Below the pieces are notes generated by a model. The model was not told where the DNA came from and searched no databases. It saw only the letters and a program-made list of their open reading frames with translations. From IMG/VR virus record IMGVR_UViG_3300005534_000013, positions 1-64,000 of that record: a stretch of DNA of 64,000 bases. One strand, given 5' to 3'. This DNA comes from a virus. Within the stretch, counting starts at the first letter, position 1. Every line of letters starts with the position of its first letter. Position numbers and translations under genes: made by a program. Below are positions 40,360-47,813 of this stretch, piece by piece.

Positions 40360-40928
40360 TGCAGAACGTCGCCCAGACCGTCATCAGCCAGTACGCGGAA
40401 TCGCCGATCATCAACGCGCTGATCGCGGACATGAACGCCTGGGTCGACCCCCAGGCGGACCTCACGGCGTTCTACAACGACATCTGGAACATCAACACCG
40501 CGCAGGGCTACGGGCTCGACGTCTGGGGCCGGATCCTCGGCGTCACCCGGGTGGTCCAGATCCCCACCGCCGGCTTGGTCTTCGGCTTCCAGCAGCAGGT
40601 GGCGGGCGGGGACATCGACACCTTCGGGTTCGCGAACTTCGCCGGCTCGGGCGCCAACCAGAACTACTCGCTCTCCGACGCCCAGTTCCGCCTCCTGCTC
40701 CTCGCCAAGGCGGCGACGAACATCAGCTCGGGCTCGATCCCCGCGATCAACGCGATCCTCCTCGCCCTCTTCCCCGGCCGGGGTGACGTCTACGTGACCG
40801 ACGGGGAGAACATGACGATGACCTACCACTTCACCTTCAGCCTTTCGATTGTGGAGCTGGCGATCATCGGGCAGTCTGGCGTCCTGCCGAAGCCGGTAGG
40901 AGTCGCGGCCTCAGTCGTGCATCCGTAG
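40359..40928 (+). CDS. DUF2612 baseplate protein
   Basis: 189 residues: SPIINALIADMNAWVDPQAD, FYNDIWNINTAQGYGLDVWG, RILGVTRVV and DAQFRLLLLAKAATNISSGS. These match DUF2612, normally placed after baseplate J and before the fibre. TGATG overlap. Confidence 0.82.
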   Translation: MQNVAQTVISQYAESPIINALIADMNAWVDPQADLTAFYNDIWNINTAQGYGLDVWGRILGVTRVVQIPTAGLVFGFQQQVAGGDIDTFGFANFAGSGANQNYSLSDAQFRLLLLAKAATNISSGSIPAINAILLALFPGRGDVYVTDGENMTMTYHFTFSLSIVELAIIGQSGVLPKPVGVAASVVHP

Positions 40929-40936
40929 GAAGAACC

Positions 40937-41872
40937 GTGCTCGCATCCTCGATCCCCGTCAAAACCTCCGAACCCTGGGCCGCCGGCGCGGGCGGGGGTT
41001 TCATCCGCACGGTCCCGATCCCTTCGCAGATTGGGATCACGCCTGGCGCCGCCTCGTGGACCGACGGCTTCCCGCCCCTGCTCTTCACCTCGGTGACGGC
41101 GGGCGGCCAGGCGGTCGACGGCCGGGACATGAATGGGGTGCTGAACGAGATCAGCCTCTGGCTCCAGTGGGAGCAGGCCGGCGGGGGCGTGCCCCTCTAC
41201 GACAGCGCGTTCTCGACCGCGATCGGGGGCTATCCGAGCGGCGCAGTCCTGCGCTCGACCACCGCGGGCAAGTTCTGGGTCTCGACGGCGGACAACAACA
41301 CGAACAACCCCGACGTGACGCCGACCAACTGGACGGCCGTTGGGGTCGGGATGACGGTCGGGGGCGATCTCACCGGCACGCTCCCCAATCCCACGATCGC
41401 CGCCGGCGCGGTGACGGGGACCAAGACCGCCAACGCCACGATCACGAACGCCAATCTCGCCAACATGGCGGCCGCGACCCTGAAGGGGAACAACACCGGG
41501 GGCTCGGGTCCGCCCTTGGACCTCAGCGTCGCCCAGGCGCTCGCGATGCTGGGGCTGACGTTCGTCGGCTCCCTGACGTCGCCGGGCTACATCTCGCTCT
41601 TCGGCCTCATCCTCCAATGGGGCACGACGCCGCCGATTTCGCAGAACGGTGGCACGTATTCTTTGAGCTTCCCGACGGCGTTCCCGACCTCGTGCCTCTG
41701 GGCCGGCGTCGCGAGCAACATCAATCCCACGGGCGGGATCAGCACTGCGTTCGACGCGTGGCCCCAGACGGTGAGCAAATCCACCACCGGGATGTCGGTC
41801 ATCCAGCAGTCGACGAACGCCAACGCGGACGGCCAGACCTACGCGGTCAACTGGCTCGCGATCGGATACTGA
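40937..41872 (+). CDS. tail fibre protein, 311 aa
   Basis: GTG start. N-terminal attachment part (GGQAVDGRDMNGVLNEISLW), a repeat region with VGGDLTGTLPNPTIAAGAVT, and a C-terminal receptor-binding type domain (GGTYSLSFPTAFPTSCLWAG, YAVNWLAIGY). This is the conventional fibre, following DUF2612; other fibre-like genes lie at 15.6-21.1 kb. Confidence 0.8.
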   Translation: MLASSIPVKTSEPWAAGAGGGFIRTVPIPSQIGITPGAASWTDGFPPLLFTSVTAGGQAVDGRDMNGVLNEISLWLQWEQAGGGVPLYDSAFSTAIGGYPSGAVLRSTTAGKFWVSTADNNTNNPDVTPTNWTAVGVGMTVGGDLTGTLPNPTIAAGAVTGTKTANATITNANLANMAAATLKGNNTGGSGPPLDLSVAQALAMLGLTFVGSLTSPGYISLFGLILQWGTTPPISQNGGTYSLSFPTAFPTSCLWAGVASNINPTGGISTAFDAWPQTVSKSTTGMSVIQQSTNANADGQTYAVNWLAIGY

Positions 41873-41873
41873 G

Positions 41874-42176
41874 ATGATCTATTGGTCTCCCCGCACCGGC
41901 GGCTTCTACCACGACGAGGTGCACGGCCCGAAGTTCTCGAACATCTGGGTCGAGGTCGAGCCCGGGGTTCCGGCGACCGAGGACGAACCCGAGGTCCCGC
42001 CGGTCTTTGAGTTACGTCCGATCCTGGTCACACCGAGCACGATCCCCGATGATGCGGTGCAGATCACCGAAGCGCAGTGGATGGCGCGCCTGCGGGCCGA
42101 GATCGACGATGAGGCCTGGGAGACGCTGGTCAGCGAAATCCAGTCCAAGGAGGAGAAAGCCGATGCCGATCATTGA
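41874..42176 (+). CDS. fibre-associated protein, 100 aa
   Basis: Starts MIYWSPRTGGFYHDEVHG, which resembles fibre assembly or fibre-tip accessory proteins, and ends with a helix (AQWMARLRAEIDDEAWETLV). Begins two bases after the fibre stop. Probable chaperone or fibre partner by position. Confidence 0.6.
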   Translation: MIYWSPRTGGFYHDEVHGPKFSNIWVEVEPGVPATEDEPEVPPVFELRPILVTPSTIPDDAVQITEAQWMARLRAEIDDEAWETLVSEIQSKEEKADADH

Positions 42177-42411
42177 TCCGAACTTCCCGGCGCCGACGAG
42201 CGAGGAGGACGTGATCGCGTTGCTGGCGATCGGCGGCGTCGAGTGCATCAAGCCCTCGATGGAGTGGCTGGAGGCTAATCACCCCGAGTGGGCTCACACG
42301 TTGAAGCGCATCCATCGGGAACTCGAAGATGCCGGCTACGCTTTGCAAGAACTGCTGGGACAACCGGAGGGGAAGTTCGGGGCGGGGGGCGGAGGAAAGC
42401 CAACGTGGTAG
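42163..42411 (+). CDS. hypothetical protein, 82 aa
   Basis: Helical: SEEDVIALLAIGGVECIKPS, EWAHTLKRIHRELEDAGYAL. Start ATG 42163 after AGGAGAAAG, overlapping the previous gene by 14 bases. No family recognised. Confidence 0.6.
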   Translation: MPIIDPNFPAPTSEEDVIALLAIGGVECIKPSMEWLEANHPEWAHTLKRIHRELEDAGYALQELLGQPEGKFGAGGGGKPTW

Positions 42412-42902
42412 CCATGGACATTCTCACCGATCCCCTCTTCGCGATGGTCTTCTATGGCTCGTGCGTGCTGATCGCATTCGGTCTCGCCTGGGCGAGCTCC
42501 AATGCCGCCTTGGCGCGGCTCGGGTTCATCGCGGGCGCGCACTGGATCGTCTACGAGGGCCTCTTGCTGAGCGGCTGGGACAACCCGGTCCTGATCGTCG
42601 CGATGTCATCGGCCGCCGCGGCGCTGAGTGCGTGGCTGGGCTGGGGGGCGCGATATGTCGCAGTCGCGACCGCGGCGCTCTGGATCGCCGCCGCCCTCAT
42701 CGCGACGGCGTTTTTCTATTACGGGGCGCAGAAATCGATGACGTGCTACCTTCTGTTGAATGCGACCTTCATGGGAAGGATGTTCGTTCTTGGGGGCGCC
42801 GGGATCGGTGAACTGGCTGGCTGGGATGGGCATCTGCTCCATGGCCATTCTGTCCGCGGTCATGGCCATGCGGGAACTCCTCCGCCTCGTTCGCGAACGT
42901 AG
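42405..42902 (+). CDS. multi-pass membrane protein, 165 aa
   Basis: About four hydrophobic helices (FYGSCVLIAFGLAWASSNAA, NPVLIVAMSSAAAALSAWLG, YVAVATAALWIAAALIATAF). GTG 42405 has GGAGGA at good spacing; ATG 42414 is next. The last 40 residues look out of frame where the next small gene overlaps, so the real end may reflect a frameshift. First of the lysis-region membrane proteins. Confidence 0.55.
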   Translation: MVAMDILTDPLFAMVFYGSCVLIAFGLAWASSNAALARLGFIAGAHWIVYEGLLLSGWDNPVLIVAMSSAAAALSAWLGWGARYVAVATAALWIAAALIATAFFYYGAQKSMTCYLLLNATFMGRMFVLGGAGIGELAGWDGHLLHGHSVRGHGHAGTPPPRSRT

Positions 42903-42951
42903 GGAAGAGCGCAGAAGTGGGCGCACCCGCATCCCCCGCATCAGGCGTTAG
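42808..42951 (+). CDS. small membrane protein, 47 aa
   Basis: GTG start; NWLAGMGICSMAILSAVMAM is one membrane helix followed by a very basic tail (RLVRERREERRSGRTR). It overlaps the previous frame by 95 bases and is the more protein-like of the two there. Possible holin accessory or inner-membrane spanin part. Confidence 0.4.
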   Translation: MNWLAGMGICSMAILSAVMAMRELLRLVRERREERRSGRTRIPRIRR

Positions 42952-43204
42952 CCGCCTGTCGCTGTTCTTCGCCGCGCTCACCGCGGCGGCGGTGCTCGGC
43001 GGCCCGGTGATCGGCCTGATCCTCAAGGTCAACACCATCGACGATCGCCAGCAGGCGAATCTCTTGCGCATCGAGAAGCTGGAGACTCGCCAGTATCAGG
43101 CCGATGGCGAGGCTATGGCGCGCATAACGGCGGACGCGGATCAGAGCCGACGCATCTCGATCCTCGAGCACGCGATGTGCCAGCACGACCGCTCCTTCTG
43201 CTGA
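42917..43204 (+). CDS. membrane-anchored coiled-coil protein, 95 aa
   Basis: N-terminal membrane helix (LSLFFAALTAAAVLGGPVIG) followed by a soluble coiled coil (NLLRIEKLETRQYQADGEAM) and a Cys pair at the C-terminus. This topology resembles inner-membrane spanins; the assignment is inference. GTG start. Confidence 0.55.
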   Translation: MGAPASPASGVSRLSLFFAALTAAAVLGGPVIGLILKVNTIDDRQQANLLRIEKLETRQYQADGEAMARITADADQSRRISILEHAMCQHDRSFC

Positions 43205-43219
43205 GAGCCGGGGGGTGAC

Positions 43220-43591
43220 GTGGCCGAAAGCGAATGGACCCTTGCCACGCTGAAAGAGCATTTGGTCGCTCTACGGGCCGACGATCAGCGCGCCATTCAG
43301 ATGGCGCTGGACGCCGCAGAGAGGGCGGTCGCGAAGGCGGAAATCGCGACAGAGCGCCGACTTGAAGGGCTGAATGAGCTCCGGGGATTGCTCAGCGACC
43401 AGCAGGCCAAGTTCGCGACGTCGGAAGTCATCGACGCCAAGTTCAGCGCCTTCGAGGCCCGGCTGCGATTGGTCGAGGGGGCGAACTCCGCCGCCGTGGG
43501 TCGGTCCGGTCTTTCGACTTCGCTACTCGTTGTCATGGCCAGCGGAGTCGCGGGGACCATCGGCGCACTGATCGGGCATTTCGTGAAGTGA
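43220..43591 (+). CDS. coiled-coil protein with C-terminal membrane helix, 123 aa
   Basis: Coiled coil (ALDAAERAVAKAEIATERRL, RLEGLNELRGLLSDQQAKFA) ends in a membrane helix (LSTSLLVVMASGVAGTIGAL). Tail-anchored layout common in phage lysis clusters. GTG start after a GGGGG stretch. Role in lysis timing is possible. Confidence 0.6.
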   Translation: MAESEWTLATLKEHLVALRADDQRAIQMALDAAERAVAKAEIATERRLEGLNELRGLLSDQQAKFATSEVIDAKFSAFEARLRLVEGANSAAVGRSGLSTSLLVVMASGVAGTIGALIGHFVK

Positions 43592-43659
43592 GCATGGCGC
43601 TCGGATGGGCCGCACACCTGAAGTCGTGCTAGATGGGGGCCCCGCAAGGAGATTCTCCG

Positions 43660-43833
43660 ATGATCCTGATCCTCTTCACGCTCTTGGTCCTCCTCGGCTT
43701 CATCTTCCGCTTTGCCGCGACCTTCCCGGTGCCGGCGATCATCATCCGCTTGGCCTGGGGCTGCTGGCTCGGCGCGGCGATCCTCTGGGCGTTCACGAGC
43801 AGCGGCCTCCACGTCGCGGCACACGGAGCCTGA
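43660..43833 (+). CDS. two-helix membrane protein, holin candidate, 57 aa
   Basis: ATG 43660 with AAGGAG eight bases before. Two hydrophobic helices: ILILFTLLVLLGFIFRFAAT and LAWGCWLGAAILWAFTSS. Size and place just before an endolysin fit a class II holin, which would form membrane lesions at lysis. Others in this cluster are also candidates. Confidence 0.55.
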   Translation: MILILFTLLVLLGFIFRFAATFPVPAIIIRLAWGCWLGAAILWAFTSSGLHVAAHGA

Positions 43834-43835
43834 CG

Positions 43836-44003
43836 ATGCTTCTCCTGATCATCGTTCTGCTCCTCCTCTTCGGCATCGGCGGCGGCTATTGGGGCCAACA
43901 GCGGGGCTACTACGGCGGCGGAGGGTTCGGGGGGATCGTCGGGCTGGTTCTGCTCGTCATCGTCCTCCCGTGGCTATTCGGCGGCCACCTAGGGCGCTTG
44001 TAG
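43836..44003 (+). CDS. small membrane protein, Gly/Tyr loop, 55 aa
   Basis: Two membrane helices (MLLLIIVLLLLFGIGGG and IVGLVLLVIVLPWLFGG) flank a GQQRGYYGGGGFGG loop, a DUF3309-like layout seen in bacterial small membrane proteins. Begins two bases after the previous stop. Function unknown. Confidence 0.5.
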   Translation: MLLLIIVLLLLFGIGGGYWGQQRGYYGGGGFGGIVGLVLLVIVLPWLFGGHLGRL

Positions 44004-44007
44004 TCGG

Positions 44008-44391
44008 ATGGCCGATACGCCCGGGCCGCCGAACCCCGAACCCGGCACCGCCTCGCGGACGAGCGTCGCGGCGATCGTGACCTACTGCCTGCTCGGGACC
44101 TGGGCCCTAATGGTCTTCGGCCTCTTCACGCTCGTGTGGTTCCAGGTCGCGATCGACAGCACCCAGATGGCGCTCATCGGCGCGGTGTTCGGGACCGAGC
44201 AGACGCTGCTCGTGGCTGCGGTGACCTTCTGGGTCGGGAGCACCCAGGGGGCGAAGGCGCTTGGGGATGCGATGGCGCAGAGCGCCGCCAAGGCGCAGGG
44301 CGTGGTCGCGGCCGTGGCGGCGTCTAAACCCGGTGTCGTCGCTCCAGAGGCCGAGGTCGATCCTTTCAAGATCAAGGAGCCGGGATCATGA
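44008..44391 (+). CDS. membrane protein, holin-like, 127 aa
   Basis: Two membrane helices (TYCLLGTWALMVFGLFTLVW and ALIGAVFGTEQTLLVAAVTF) followed by an Ala-rich cytoplasmic tail. ATGA overlap with the endolysin links it to lysis. Either this or the 57-residue protein may be the actual holin. Confidence 0.6.
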   Translation: MADTPGPPNPEPGTASRTSVAAIVTYCLLGTWALMVFGLFTLVWFQVAIDSTQMALIGAVFGTEQTLLVAAVTFWVGSTQGAKALGDAMAQSAAKAQGVVAAVAASKPGVVAPEAEVDPFKIKEPGS

Positions 44392-45095
44392 GCGGGTTCG
44401 CGGGTTTCGACGTCTCGGCCTATCCGGGCGATGACGTCATGAAGGCGCTGAAGGCGAAGTCCAACTTCAGCTGGTGTGGATTTTACCTCGGTCCGGCGCC
44501 GAGCCACGGCGAGAGCGACTGGATGAGCAAGCGGACCACGCTCCGCAAACAAGGCTGGGGTCTGGCGCCCGTCTACGTGGGCTCGCAGACCGGCGGTCCG
44601 GGTGTGCACGACGACAGCGGGATGCAGGGGCAGCTCGACGGCCGCCAGTGCGCTTTCCTCATGGGCGCGGCCGGCCTCGCGCCGGGTCGCGTGGTCTTCA
44701 TTGATCTCGAGAACGGCCTGCCGATGACGTCGCCCGAGACCGCCTATCTCGAGGGCTGGGCCGAGAATGTCGTCGCGGCCGGGTACGCCGTGGGCGTCTA
44801 CTGCTCCCACACGATGGCGCCGGCGGTCGCGGGAGGGATCCGCGCGGTGGCAGCGAAGGCCCAAGCGGCCGAGCGTGCTCTGCTCCTGGATGCCGAGGGC
44901 AAGCCGCGGCTCTGGTGCTGGAAGATCCCGCACAACCCCTTCGGGCCGCCCTACAGCACCGATGCGCCCGCGGGCTGCGGATACCCGGACGCCGTGGCCT
45001 GGCAGCACGATCAGAACGTCGAGGTTACCATCGGGGGCTTCACCGTGGTCGTGGATCTCAACACCTCGCTGACCCACGATCCGAGCGATCCCTGA
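44388..45095 (+). CDS. endolysin (DUF1906 glycoside-hydrolase-like)
   Basis: 235 residues. GFDVSAYPGDDVMKAL at the start, SNFSWCGFYLGPAPSHG, WGLAPVYVGSQTGGPG and VVFIDLENGLP match the DUF1906/GH25-type barrel, with acidic residues at Asp8 and Asp/Glu of FIDLE as likely catalytic groups. It should degrade peptidoglycan. No signal peptide, so release would need a holin. Last gene before a terminator. Confidence 0.8.
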   Translation: MSGFAGFDVSAYPGDDVMKALKAKSNFSWCGFYLGPAPSHGESDWMSKRTTLRKQGWGLAPVYVGSQTGGPGVHDDSGMQGQLDGRQCAFLMGAAGLAPGRVVFIDLENGLPMTSPETAYLEGWAENVVAAGYAVGVYCSHTMAPAVAGGIRAVAAKAQAAERALLLDAEGKPRLWCWKIPHNPFGPPYSTDAPAGCGYPDAVAWQHDQNVEVTIGGFTVVVDLNTSLTHDPSDP

Positions 45096-45209
45096 CGACT
45101 CGGTCTAGCGTCGGCCTTGGCGGCAATCCCGCCGCCGAGATGCGAAGGCGATCGCCATAGGGCTCACCCGCGAGGGAACACCGCAGAACGTGAATCGTGA
45201 ATTGCCTGA

Positions 45210-45243
45210 AGCGGCGGAGCCCCTCCCGAGCCCCGCCGCTTTT
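45210..45243 (+). terminator. Strong terminator after the lysis genes
   Basis: AGCGGCGG (45210-45217) pairs with CCGCCGCT (45233-45240) and is followed by TTTT-like TTTG. It closes the long rightward late operon 115 bases after the endolysin stop. Confidence 0.75.
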
Positions 45244-45284
45244 GCGTTCGGGCGCCCTGGCCGACTCGGCTCAGCCTCGGCGGC

Positions 45285-45545
45285 GTGGCGGAAATCTTCC
45301 TGCATCTTGAGATCGAGACCGACCTCCTCGACGACGCGATCGCCGAGCTCGTGCGTATCCACCAGGCGCTCGCATATCGCCACGGTGACGCCTTCCGAGC
45401 GCTGGATCGGCGCATCGAAGAGATCGCGGAGGGCGGACTGCCAGAGGCTCCGATGCTCGAATCCCTCGGCGGCGGACGCTTCGTCGCGATCCCGCCGGCG
45501 GCGCTACTGGCGCTTATCGCCGAAGCGGTGATCCTCGGTGTCTAA
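45285..45545 (+). CDS. hypothetical protein, 86 aa
   Basis: GTG start. MAEIFLHLEIETDLLDDAIA and RALDRRIEEIAEGGLPEAPM give a strand and helices; hydrophobic C-terminus (PPAALLALIAEAVILGV). It overlaps the end of the convergent gene by four bases. No family recognised. Confidence 0.55.
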   Translation: MAEIFLHLEIETDLLDDAIAELVRIHQALAYRHGDAFRALDRRIEEIAEGGLPEAPMLESLGGGRFVAIPPAALLALIAEAVILGV

Positions 45546-45907
45546 AAGGCATTTTGCCCGGGCACATAGGCCCGCGGACCCGCGGCGCGCGGTCGTCCCG
45601 CGCAGGCGATCTGGGCGAGCTCACCCACGACAGAGCGCGGCGGCGCATCGAAGACGTCTTCCGGATCATCGAAGTCTGAGAAGTGGCCTCGGCAATCGAA
45701 GAAGAGGTGACGCGGCGGCGACAAGTCCCCGACGATCACAAACGCCGCGACTGCGCCGCTCTGCAGCGGCTCGAGGTCGCCGGTATCGATCTTGAACATC
45801 TCGCCGGTGGCCGAGGTGATGCCGCGCCACACGGGACGGATGGGCGAGGCGCCCGCGGTCGGAATCCCGACCACGGCGGCAAAAGCCGCAATCAAGAACA
45901 GGCGCAT
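45542..45907 (-). CDS. exported protein, surface-adhesin-E-like, 121 aa
   Basis: Signal peptide (MRLFLIAAFAAVVGIPTAGA) then RPVWRGITSATGEMFKIDTG, VAAFVIVGDLSPPRHLFFDC. A stress or surface protein family with a conserved first strand and Cys has this look. It is leftward, unlike the late operon, which suggests a separately regulated moron gene. Likely periplasmic. The C-terminal 45 residues look less conserved. Confidence 0.6.
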   Translation of the reverse strand: MRLFLIAAFAAVVGIPTAGASPIRPVWRGITSATGEMFKIDTGDLEPLQSGAVAAFVIVGDLSPPRHLFFDCRGHFSDFDDPEDVFDAPPRSVVGELAQIACAGRPRAAGPRAYVPGQNAF

Positions 45908-45913
45908 GGAAAC

Positions 45914-46204
45914 CTAGTGGAGGAAGGTCGCGCTCGGCGCCGGCGGTTCGGTGGCTGTCGGGGCTGGCGCCGGCGTAGGCGCTGGGGCGGGCGCGGGAGG
46001 AACGAACCTGCCGGGGCAATCGACCGAGCCCTGGGCCTGGGCGCCAGTGGCGAGCACCTGGCCACCGACAGCGAAATTCAAAGTCAAATGACAATTATCC
46101 CTCTGCGTGAGGGTCGTCATCAGATGATCGAAGTTGTTCGTCCCCGTGGTCGAGCAGGCCCCGAGGCCGAGAAGAAGTGTCGCGAGCAGCGCGGCGCGGA
46201 TCAT
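45914..46204 (-). CDS. lipoprotein, 96 aa
   Basis: MIRAALLATLLLGLGACSTT is a lipoprotein signal with lipobox LGAC. The mature chain has two Cys (HLTLN...VDCPG) and a Pro/Ala-rich end. Small outer-membrane lipoproteins near lysis genes may be outer spanins, but this one is on the opposite strand, so a surface or exclusion role is equally possible. ATG 46204 preferred to the upstream ATG 46231. Confidence 0.6.
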   Translation of the reverse strand: MIRAALLATLLLGLGACSTTGTNNFDHLMTTLTQRDNCHLTLNFAVGGQVLATGAQAQGSVDCPGRFVPPAPAPAPTPAPAPTATEPPAPSATFLH

Positions 46205-46357
46205 GGGTTTTGCCCCTTGGGCTGACTTCACGACACCGTGCGCCCGCTCGCCGTCTCCGTCTAGCGAAAATCTACAATGCGGCGCTCTAGCGCGCTTGCA
46301 ACGGTCACGATAGCGCGCACATGCTGGGCGAGTTCACTCCAGCATCTGAGTCTCGCC
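46205..46357. promoter_or_regulatory. Divergent gap between lipoprotein and glycosyltransferase genes
   Basis: 153 bases without a gene, relatively AT-rich around 46263-46275 (CGAAAATCTACAATG). It contains TAGCGCGC twice, near 46288 and 46309, as a direct repeat spaced by about 21 bases, which is a possible operator. Promoter boxes cannot be fixed by eye. Confidence 0.3.
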
Positions 46358-47743
46358 ATGGTCTTAGCCCCGTCGCCCCGGGTCGCGTTCGCCACGACCT
46401 GCCGCGGCCGCCGCGCTCATCTCGAAGAAACTCTACCCAGGAACCTTCAGGACAACCCCAACGCCCGGTTCGTGCTGGTCGACTACGGGAGCGAGGACGG
46501 GCTGGCGGACTACGTCGTCGAACGCCACCGGGGCGACATCGAGTCGGGCCAGCTGGGCTACTACCGCACCGAGGCCCCGTACTTCCGCATGGCCCATGCG
46601 AAGAACATGGCGCATCGGATCGCGATCTGCGAAGGCGGGGATATCCTCGTGAACCTCGACGCCGACAACTTCACCGGCCCGGGCTTCGCCTCCTATCTGG
46701 TGGACAAGTTCCAGGAGGCCGACGCCGAGGGCGAGGCGATCTTCATGCGCGCTCGGGAGTCCCACACGGGGCCCGGGCCCGGCGCGGAGGAGCGGATGCC
46801 ATGGGGATGCGGCGGCCGGATCGCGGTGACGCGGCAGGCTTTCCTGCAGGCCGGGGGCTATGATGAGGCGTTCGTTCACTGGAGTCCGGATGACAAGGAC
46901 TTCTGCCAGCGCCTCCAGCGCCTCGGCTGGTCCCGCTGGGGCATCCGGCGCGAGTTCCTCCGCTCGGTGCCCCATGGGGACGAGGTGCGGTTCGCGAGCC
47001 AGGTCCCCGGCGCTCCGCAGTCCATGGGCGATACTGGCGCCGCCTTCACCCTGCGCGGCCGCGAGCAGATGACGGTCGCGAACTGGGGGCAGATCGGTCT
47101 CGGGGAGGTCCGGGGTCTGGCGGGTGAGCCGGTGGAGATCGGCCCCGTGCCCACGCGGGTCTTCGGCCTGGGGATGCAGAAGACGGCCACGACCTCGCTC
47201 GCTGCGGCGCTGCGGATCCTGGGCTTCGACTGCGCGCACTGGGAGTCGCCCCAGTGGGCCCGCTACATCGTCAATCAGTTCGGCTGGGGCCGGCGTTCCC
47301 CGACCCTGGAGGCCTACTACTGCGCCGTCGACTTGCCCGTGCCGGTGTTCTTCCGCGAGCTCGACCGCGCCTATCCGGGCTCGAAGTTCATTCTCACGAT
47401 CCGCGATGAGATCGAGTGGCTGCGCTCGGCTCGTCAGCACTGGGAGCGCTTCTATCACCGCGACTGGGAGTTCGACGGCTACTCCCACGAGATGCACGAG
47501 CGCATGTACGGGCAGCGGGAGTTCGACGCCCTGGTGTTCCTGGAGCGCTACCGTCGGCACAATGCCGAGGTCAGGGAGTGGTTCTCGTGGCGGCCGAACG
47601 ATCTGCTCGTGATGGATATGAGCGCCGGCGCGGGCTGGCCAGAACTCGCTGGCTTCCTCGGGACGCCGATCCCCTCGGCGCCCTATCCGCGGGAGTTCGC
47701 GACGCCGAGGGCGCGCCGGGAGCCGGGCTGCTATCCGGAATAG
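46358..47743 (+). CDS. Glycosyltransferase-sulfotransferase fusion
   Basis: 461 residues from ATG 46358; an upstream in-frame ATG at 46277 adds an implausible leader. Residues 1-215: GT-A fold glycosyltransferase with FATTCRGRRAHLEETLP, HAKNMAHRIA, NLDADN (DxD at 101-103), GGYDEAF and WSPDDKDFCQRL, as in galactosyltransferase-type proteins. Residues 265-445: P-loop sulfotransferase with GLGMQKTATTSL at 270-281 (PAPS 5'-phosphate site) and FILTIRDEIEWLRS at 344-357 (3'-phosphate site). The pair would add a sugar and sulfate it. A terminator follows. Cytoplasmic, no signal peptide. Confidence 0.83.
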   Translation: MVLAPSPRVAFATTCRGRRAHLEETLPRNLQDNPNARFVLVDYGSEDGLADYVVERHRGDIESGQLGYYRTEAPYFRMAHAKNMAHRIAICEGGDILVNLDADNFTGPGFASYLVDKFQEADAEGEAIFMRARESHTGPGPGAEERMPWGCGGRIAVTRQAFLQAGGYDEAFVHWSPDDKDFCQRLQRLGWSRWGIRREFLRSVPHGDEVRFASQVPGAPQSMGDTGAAFTLRGREQMTVANWGQIGLGEVRGLAGEPVEIGPVPTRVFGLGMQKTATTSLAAALRILGFDCAHWESPQWARYIVNQFGWGRRSPTLEAYYCAVDLPVPVFFRELDRAYPGSKFILTIRDEIEWLRSARQHWERFYHRDWEFDGYSHEMHERMYGQREFDALVFLERYRRHNAEVREWFSWRPNDLLVMDMSAGAGWPELAGFLGTPIPSAPYPREFATPRARREPGCYPE

Positions 47744-47747
47744 ACAA

Positions 47748-47770
47748 GGCCCCAGGTCATCCCTGGGGCC
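47748..47770. terminator. Terminator between convergent genes
   Basis: GGCCCCAGG (47748-47756), loop of five bases, CCTGGGGCC (47762-47770): a perfect 9-bp stem four bases after the glycosyltransferase stop, followed by TCCGTCTT. On the other strand it lies downstream of the leftward peptidase gene, so it can serve both. Confidence 0.75.
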
Positions 47771-47813
47771 TCCGTCTTATCGTGCCGACGTCTGGGTCGA
47801 TTCTGATCTGGCC

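Noticed and set aside
46277-46357. 27-residue upstream extension of the glycosyltransferase gene
   Set aside because: The extension lies in the AT-richer divergent gap, has no family likeness, and the ATG at 46358 starts exactly before the conserved FATTCRGR segment.
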